Shown here in pieces: positions 1 to 9,000 of a DNA stretch of 13,007 nt; within the stretch, counting starts at the first letter, position 1, and each line of letters opens with the position of its first letter. The notes under the pieces are model-generated. The model saw only the letters and a list, made by a program, of their open reading frames with translations. It searched no databases and was not told the origin of the DNA. Both the position numbers and the translations under genes were made by a program. The DNA comes from an uncultured Lachnospiraceae bacterium (GTDB taxonomy: Bacteria > Bacillota_A > Clostridia > Lachnospirales > Lachnospiraceae). The stretch covers positions 1 to 13,007 of the forward strand of contig CADBNG010000356.1 in assembly GCA_902795985.1 (NCBI GenBank), read 5' to 3'.

Positions 1-3000
1 CGGGAACGGGCTCTGAGTAGTCTTCGGATTGGGCTTGCCGGCATAACGCCACAGCATGGTGGCCGCTTCGCCGCGGGTCACTCCGTTTTCCGGCTTGAAA
101 GTCTTATCTTTGTAACCCTTGATAATGCCTTTGCCCACAGCCCAGCGGATCGCATCGTAGAACTGCGTTTTGGAGTTGACATCCGTCATATTGATCTTTG
201 CAGAGGATTTCGGCTGTCCGGCCAGTCTCCAGATAAAGGCCACGAATTCACCTCTTGTGACGGTATCGTCCGGCTTGAAGGTCTTCGTGCACTTCGTAAT
301 TCCGTTGTCCACAGCCCAGTAAACGGCCTCATAGTAGGATCTGCCGGGATCATCGACATCGCTGAAGCGGGTCTGAATCCTGCAGGTGGCTTTCTTGCCG
401 TTCACGGTTTTTGCCGTGATGGTCGCCTTTCCGTACGTCACCGCCCTGACCTTTCCGTTCCCGTCAACGGTCGCGACCGACGGATCGCTGCTCGTCCAGG
501 TGACCGTCTTGTCCGTCGCATCCGACGGGGTGATCGTCGCTTTCAGCTTCAGGGTCTCACCGACGGCAAGATCCGCAGACGTCTTATCCAGCGTGATCTT
601 CTTAGGCGCAACATACTGAACCGGCTCTGTTCTCGTCGCCTGGCAGACCGTGCAGGTATACTTGATCATACCCGGTTTGTCCGGCGTCGGCTTTGTGGTA
701 ACCACACCGCTGTCCCATTTATGGCCGCTGGCCGGAATCACTACGTCACTCTCCTGGAGCTCATTCCTGCCTTCTTCATCGCTGAAGTACTTTCCGCATT
801 TGCTGCAGTGATAATGCTCGTTGTTTCCGTCTGTTTCGCAGCCTGGCGCAGCCGCTTCGATTCTGTCCAGTGTATGCCCGGTTGCATAGATGATTTCTGA
901 CATTATATGCGCGGGGTTGTTCTCGCACACACGTACTCTTGCGCCGTCTTCCTCGCAGGTACCTTCGATCGTGGTAACCCACTCACTCCACCTGTGACCG
1001 GTCTTCGGCACAATGATATCCTGCTCGTTCAGCTGCTTCGCGCAATCCGCTTCCTCGTACATTCTTCCGCAGTCGTTGCAATAGTAATAACCTGTTTTTC
1101 CGTCTTCCTCGCATGTTGCGGCAACAGGCGGGATGTAGTCAAGGTCTATGTGGCCTGTTGCAGGCAGTTCAATATGCAGTCTGCTCATTTCCTCGCCGCC
1201 GTTGACGCAGTAGTATACGATTTCCTTTGAGCCGCTTTCAGTGCATCCGGGCTCATGAACAAATTCCTCCACCGCGGGTCCGGGTACATGGAGAAGCTCA
1301 GGTGTTGCCCGTGTTTCCTCATGCCCGCTGTCTCTCAGGCAGATATGCATCTCTTCCCCTTTAGCATTGCAGGTAGGTTCTATAGTCGTGAACCAGTCAT
1401 CCCAGTCATGACCAAGCGGTTCGATCAATGTGAATTCCTGATAGGTTTCTGTTGTTGCGTCTTCATCAAGATAATATCTGCCGCACCCTTCGCAATACCA
1501 GTATTGAATATTTCCGTATTGCTCGCATTCAGGTTCTACGCGCACATATTCCGTAAGATCATGTACATGCGTAAGCGCAGGGATTGGGCGCGTCTCTTCA
1601 TGATCGGGATTCGCACTGCATGTGCGCTTTTCCTGGCCTTCCGCCTCTTCCGTAGGCTCTAATGTCACCTGCCACTCGAGCCAGTCATGACCGAGTGCAG
1701 GAACAGCGCGTTTTTCAATGTGCTCAGAATTTTTCTCGCATACGCGCTCTTCCTCACCGGCCTCTTCACATGTGGCGTCTGCTGTCCTGTTCCAGTCGCC
1801 CCATACATGTCCTGTTGCTTCTGTTTCTCTTGTCTGCTTTTCGCTGCATCCTGCGTGTACGCAGTGTCTTTCATCAAGACCTCTTTCTTCGCATGTGGCA
1901 GGTGTTGCTTCTGCCCATTCGCTCCATTCGTGTCCCGTTGCAGCTATCTGTCTGGATTCCGTATGGGACGGATCATTTGCGCAGACGCGCTCTTCAACGC
2001 CGGCCTCAGTACATGTTGCGGCCTGAGTCACGCTCCAGTTGCTCCAGTCATGTCCGGTACGCAGGATAACCGTATCCCCGGCCTTTATCTCTGTCTGCGC
2101 GGTCTCATCGGAATAGATCTTGCCGCAGCTTGAACATGTCCAGTATTCAATGTTTCCATCCGCTGTGCATGTCGCAGCTTTTGCAGCTGTCTTATCCAGC
2201 GCGTGTTCATGAGGCTGAACCGGTATTATCTCTTCCTCCACATGCTCCGGATTGCGCCTGCATGTTCTGGTCTTTAATCCTTCCTCACTCTCACTCGCAG
2301 CCTTAACGGTAACCCAGTCGCTCCAGTCATGCCCAAGGGCAGGTACGGCAGCTGTCTTCTCCTGCTCCGCAAATGCCTCGTTTTCAAATACTGCAGTGTA
2401 CTTCACAGAGCCTGCATGTTCGCAATCCGCTTCAGAAATGACCTCAGATGCAGCATCAACCGTTTCTGTTTCCTTCTCGTCCGGTTTGGCTGTTTTATAT
2501 CTGCTTGCGGTAACTGTCTTATTATCCTCGCTCCAGATATATTCCGGTTCTGACCACTGTATCTGTGTGATCTCAAATTCCACGGAAGCGGTAGCTGCCT
2601 TATCGCCCTTGCCAAGCGTAAGCTCCGCGGTATACTCGCCAACCTCGACAGGAACGCCTTCTACCTGCTGCCCTTCTTTGTCTTTATATTTAATGTTGTC
2701 TGTGCTTACACCAAGCTGCGTTGCCTCATTGAATTCCGCGAGCCCTTCGATCGTCGCGCCGTGCTCGTTTTCATCATATTCGGCATTTTCCGCCTCAAGC
2801 GTGATACTGTATTCCTTATCCGCATCCGGACACTGGACTCCTTCGCATACGGCAGTCATCACAGGACCGTCTGCTGTAAATCCATAGCGGTGCTTATGAT
2901 CCGAAGGCACAAGCTTCCTTCCGGTCATTTCCTCAACTTCTTCAAGTGTGACTGTGAGCTTCTCCGCGTCATCTTCGAAGGCAAACGGCTTTTCAACAGA

Positions 3001-6000
3001 AAGCCCGCCGCTGCCGGAGAAGGATGTCGCATAGATGAAGTCATGGTCCCTGTCAGTCCACGATATGGAAATACTCTCGTTTTCGGATTCGCCTCCGATG
3101 CCGGGCTTTCCATCCATTCCATAAGCTTCCACGCTGCCTCCTGAAATGGTTATCGTGCTCTCGGATGTGCCTGCGCTTGCGCCTATGCCCGCGCCGTTTT
3201 CTCCTCCTGTTGCAGTAACAGCGCCTCCGTTAATGGTTATATCGCCCTCGCCCGATCCTATGCCGGCACCGTTTTGTCCGCCTGTCGCGTTTACCTCTCC
3301 GGCGTTGATCGTGATCTGGGCTTTACCGTTTCCGCCTATTCCGGCATTATTCATTCCGCCTGCGGCAGTGATGTTTCCGCCGTTGATCACTATGCTTCCG
3401 CCTGCTTCCGCGCCGACCGTTCCTATGCCCGCTTTTCCGTCATCCGCTTCAGCTCCGGCAATAAGTGTTCCTGTTTCCGTTCCGGCCTGACGCCATATCG
3501 TCAGGCTGCTGTCTTCAGGAATGCTTATTCCTTTCGGTATATTAAGCGTCACTCCGTCGCAGAGGATGAGATTAACATCTCCTTCAACCACCACTCTGCC
3601 TTCGATCGTAAGGTCCTCCGCTGCCGCATACCAGCCGGTATCATTATCCGAAAGATAAGTAATATCTGTATCGCTGCCGATAAGCTGCATCGCAAGTTCG
3701 GGCGTTTGCTCCTCGCCATTTTGATCCACATAATCGGTTTCCTCATATGTGGTCATTATCCTGTAGCTGTGGATCACACGGTTGCTGTTGCTCCTGCCCT
3801 CTTTCTTTGCATATGCGCATACATAAACCCTCTGCCCTATGTATTGCTCACCAATGTGGATATACGGATAATCCGACTCTTCAAAGTCTTCCGGCTCGAA
3901 GGCCGGCTCTTCCGTAGTCTCGCTGCCGTCCTCATCAAATGTTGCTTCAACAGCCTTCACCGCATACATGATTTCAGCGTCGTAGCTGTCATGATAAATG
4001 AAGACATCCGCGCTCTCTTCATATACACCGCTTTCCGGATAGATATCCGGAGTGCTTGCCTGCGGCGCAGCCCCGACAAGCACTGAAATATCTTTATAGT
4101 TGAAACTTCCGAGGTCATATTCTTCACTTACGAGCGGGCATGGTACCGTAAACTGCTGCCGTTCGGTCTCTGTCATGTCATATCCGCTCAGGTCCCGCGG
4201 TGCTGCGGTCATAACCTCGCCTTTGCTTTCGGGGAGCTGGACCGTCGGCGAATCGTAGCCGCCGAGCGTTACCGGTATCTTAAGCCCTGTCAGCTTCGTT
4301 GCGATCTGCTCCGGAGTCGTGCCGTAGTTAAACACCATAAGCCCCGAGTCGCCCACATCTGTCACGATCCTGCGGGCAGGCTCGTAAAGGACGTTGAGTC
4401 TGACGGAGTAATCCCACTCTTCCTGTTCCACGGATGTGTCTGTAACAGTTGCGGAGCTCACTTCAATCTCACGCCAGAGCTCATCCTCCACAACGATCTG
4501 GACATCATCGGAAAACGCGAACTGTCCGCTTATAATCTGAACGCTCCCGTCCGAATCCACTACCGGTGTTCCGTTCATGTCGAGGACATATTCACCCTCG
4601 ATACGTTCGCCCGGCTCAACCAGTTCATTGTCCGGCGTGGCAGGAACGGTTCCGTCAGGGATGCCGTTCATCGATGATCTCCACTTACTGCTGAGATACT
4701 GCTCATCCGTTATATACCAGGATCTTTCGCCGCTGTGAATCTTCAGCCCTGTGACAGACGGCCGCGCTTCCCCGATCGATGCGTTGCCGGTCACAATGAC
4801 TTCTATCCTGTCCACAACCGGCACATAATTCGCAGTATATTCGCTGTGGGTGTTGTCGGAGTTTTCTTCGTCTTTCACCCAGCTCACTAATTTCCTGTTT
4901 GCAAATACGGGGATGCCGAGTTCATCCGCGCTTTCCTCCCTCGCGCAGCGGTAAACATACAGTTCCGGCGCAAAGTGTTCACCCGTAACAATGTCATACG
5001 GATGAATGATGATGCTCCAGGCATTGCTTATGTCAAACGGAGCGAAAATCTGAACCTTTGCGCGGTTTTCCGACATCACCAGTTCGCCCGAGTAATTGGC
5101 GGCCTCTGCATCGCCCCCGGTCAAATAGGTTCCGACAACCTTTACCTGGGCGTTTTCTTCGAACCAGAAACCGGGCGCCTGCTCCGGATTCTCTACGACC
5201 GGACAGGCTTCTTCGTATGTCAGGTCCCTGACCACCGCTCTGAAATTATAAGTGTTTCCTTCAACCAGATCTTCCTGCTCCCAGTTGATCTTTACAGGCG
5301 TCACCGTGCTGTCCACAAGCGAGCCGTTCTCATCAAAGAACGTATAATACGTAACCTTCGGAAGCAGCGGATTGGTTCTCGATACCGGAGCAGGCGCAAT
5401 CTCCGCCCTCTTAATCCGATAGTATTCCCTGAACACAGGCTCCAGATACAGATCCTGCCCCATCATCTGAACGGTGGTATTTTCCGAGCTGATATCGAAG
5501 TTCTTTCCTGCTATCTGCCGTATAACAGCCGGGTCGGTAACTTCTTCCTGCTCGTTCCTGTTTATCACCTTGTATATTTTCCATTTAACAAAGTCTGTAT
5601 GGGTGGTCCGCCTTTCGATAACCTCTCCCGTCCTCGGATCTTTGATCTCCTCGGTATAGCTTTCATCCACATAATCCCGGAATCTGATGTCCTTCGTATT
5701 TCCGACCAGCATGGATTCCGGCTCGGTCTGCACAAATCTTCTTTCGTATTCCTGCAGAACATAGCTGCGGAAACATACGTCCCCGACATAATCAAATCGG
5801 ACCGGCAGAACCAGTCTGTTGGAAATGTTGCCGCCTCCGTATGCAGCGTAAAGCTCGATCGCAACATCCGGATAGGTCTCACATCCCTTTCTTATTTCCT
5901 CAGCTGTAAGCGGCGCGTTGTATATGAACATGCTCTTTGGTCCTGTGCTTCCCACATAACCGCAGCGGAGCGTCGTGGAATAGGCCTGTTCCTGGGTGGC

Positions 6001-9000
6001 AAACGCAATCGAGTCTTTCTCGGATTTCAATACCGCGCCGTCGCCGAATCGGTCCTCCGGGATAGTCTCCGTTGTTATCGTCCCGTCCTCCGCAACATGT
6101 GTTACGACAGCCACAACCGGGTTTTCGGCCCATGTATTGATATTGCCCTGTTTTACGTCCTTGTAGGAATCATTATTTCCATTCTGGTAATAGCTGTCGC
6201 TCGCCCTTAAATAACTGAGTGTCACCTCCGGATAGTGGTTCTGCATCATACGCATTGCATTGTAAGCAATCGTTCCCACCACATCGGAGCCCATTTTCTG
6301 ATAATCCGTATGGGCAAAATACAGCAGCGGAAATACGAGCGGCCTCCAGACAGCCTTGATCTGGTCCACAAGGGATTCGTCCATAACATCATAAAGAGAC
6401 TTGTACCCCTTCATTTCATCCCTTGTTGCTACGCAATTCCAGAGATCATTTATGACCGCGTCGATCTTGCCGCCGGATATCTCCGAATAGGAATTGTATT
6501 CATCCCATTCGGAATTGTTTCTCCAGAAGCCTTTGAGATAAAGGCCCTGTTTATCGATTCGGTCCATAAGATTGCCGAACACATCCATCATGCCTTCCAT
6601 AGACTTTGCGTCAAGCGAGAAAGCTATACCGCAAAGCACACTTACCGCCTGCTGGAAGCTGATATCGCCGGCGATTTTTTCGGTTGAGTAAAACCTCCTG
6701 AAGTCATCCGTTTTCTGGTTATTTTTTGTCGCGTAATTAAATCCGTATGACTGAAGATATTCGAACAGCTTCGGTATGTATTGGGCTGCCGTGTCAACGC
6801 CAAGAGTGCGTTCTCCGGTAGCCTCAGCGATCAGGGATGCTTTGTTATCCCCGTTTATCGTATTATCAATAAAGTAAAGCGTTGCCTCATTGAAATAGTC
6901 GTCATATACGATCTGGTCGTCTACGGCGTGCAGCTGCTTTACCATCTCGTTCCGGATCGCTTTGTAGGCGTCTCCGACCGCCGGACTGTTGTCTCTGTAT
7001 TTTGTAACAGGGATCGTTTTGATGATAGTTCCCGAATCGTCCTTAATACTGACGCTGGTGATGAGTCTCTGAACATTCGAGCTGTCCGCCGCTGTGCCGG
7101 GCACAAAGTGGTCTACGCCGTAGCGCTTGAATCCCATTTCAGACGGCGCCACATAGGTAACGATATCCTCGTTGTTGACGACGTTATGAATGCAGTAATA
7201 AGCCTCCGGGAATCTTTCCTCGGAATCCAGACCTCCCTGCGGAGCCTCCAGCGGATACGCAAAGGTATGGGTTCCGTTATTATCATATTTGTCGATGATC
7301 CGTTTGGCTGTGAGGTTGGCCGTCGCGCCTCCCCTTGAATAGCCCGACAGCCAGAATATCGTATCGGGACTTGCGCCGATGATGTTATGCTCATCAAGAT
7401 AGTTTTCGAGTTCGGAAAACGCAATAGTGGCTGCGCTTGAAAAGCCCGCCGCTTCGCCGGACGCGCCCACCGTAACATTGCCGGCCCATTCCGCCTCGTA
7501 TCCGGCGCCTCTTGTTCCGAGCACAACAAGCGTTTTGTCTCCTATCGTTTTGCTTCCGATGGAAACGCCCATGGTCTCCGTACCCGGCTTCTCGAAGTTA
7601 TATTCATTAATGGATATATCTTCTTCCCGGATGCCGATGTTCTTAAAGAACTGCACGACATTGTTGATTTTAACGGGGTAATAAACGCTGCCGCCGTTTG
7701 CGTAATAAAGGCCGTCGCCGCTTTCTTCATTACCCTTGTTTGAATAGCTTGCGGAAAGCGCGAGCGCAAATGACATCGTCGCAAGATGCTCGTTATAGAC
7801 CTTCGGGTCGCCCAGAAAATATCCGTCACTATAGAAAAATGTCTGATCGAGATCCGCGTCCGCATCCACGAAAGAAGGCATCTCGAACATTCCCTGAAGA
7901 AGGTCGTATTCGATATCACCCACACTGTATTTTTCTTCGCTCTTCTTTGTCCCCGATCCTTCATCCGGAGTAAATACGACCGATTCAGGTTTTCCTCCCG
8001 AGCTGTATCCCGAGGGCATTTTTGATACATCTGCCGCTACTACCCATCTGTAAAATGATTCCTGACCTGAAAGATCTGTGGCAGTGGGATCATACCATGG
8101 GTTTGTTTCGCAGTTCCAGTATAGATAATAGGCATTATTGTCGCTTACAAAGCAGCGCTGGTCAAATGTCTCGCCTTTGTTCAAATCACCGCTTTTTCTT
8201 GTCGGTCCGCATGCGACCAGCTTTGAATGGCCCTGGTCAACGGTTATGCCAAGATATGCATCGTTCGACAGCCCGCTTGCAACAATATAAGAATCCGAAA
8301 AAGTGCCCCCTCTTAAGAAAATGTTGTTGTCGCCGCTCTCAGATGATGTGTTGCCTCTGATGATCAGTTTACCCTGAGCCACCATGTCAACATCTGAATC
8401 GATCCAGATACCGCCGCCGTTTTTGGCCGTTGTGTTGCCGAAGACCGTTGAGTTGCTTACCGTTGTGAGTTTATTGTTGACATATATACCGCCGCCATGT
8501 TTGTCCGCTGAATTATGAAAAATATTGCAGTGTGTAATAACCTCTTCGGAGTCTTTTGTGAATACACCGCCGCCGTTTCCGCCTCTTTCCGCTGCGTTTC
8601 CGATGATATTAACGCCGTTTACGGTGTTTTTGCAGTTCCAGATGTAAACGCCGCCGCCACCGCCGCTGCTGTCGCTGTTCCAGACTTTGTTAAATGCTAT
8701 TGTGCTTCCGTACTCGCTGTCATTGTAGTACGCGCCGCCGAACGAGCAACCGCTCTGCCATGCGTCTTTTGCCGGTATGGAGCTGACATCGCTGATCAGG
8801 GCAGCATCCCCCACTATTTTGAACTTCTTTCCGTCAACTGCCACCCCGCCGCCGTTGTCTTCGCAGCAGTTGTAGTCGATATGGCTCTGCGTCATGCGCA
8901 GCTGGCAATAGTCCGCGCGCTTGCTGCCGGCGCCGCCGTTAACATATACGCCGCCGCCGTCATTATATGCGCAGTTATAGATGATGTTTGAATAGTTCAT

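Noticed and set aside
690..2330. Regular repeats that might be a CRISPR array or DNA tandem repeat
   Set aside because: The units are degenerate at DNA level and vary in length in whole codons. They encode the GHxW protein repeats.
4975..6210. A long plus-strand open frame (411 codons) and other sizeable plus-strand frames between 386 and 9000
   Set aside because: They lie antisense inside the continuous frame of the giant protein, show no recognisable domain, have no good ribosome sites, and their Cys/Ser/Arg-rich composition is what the reverse complement of Gly/Asn/Glu-rich repeats gives.
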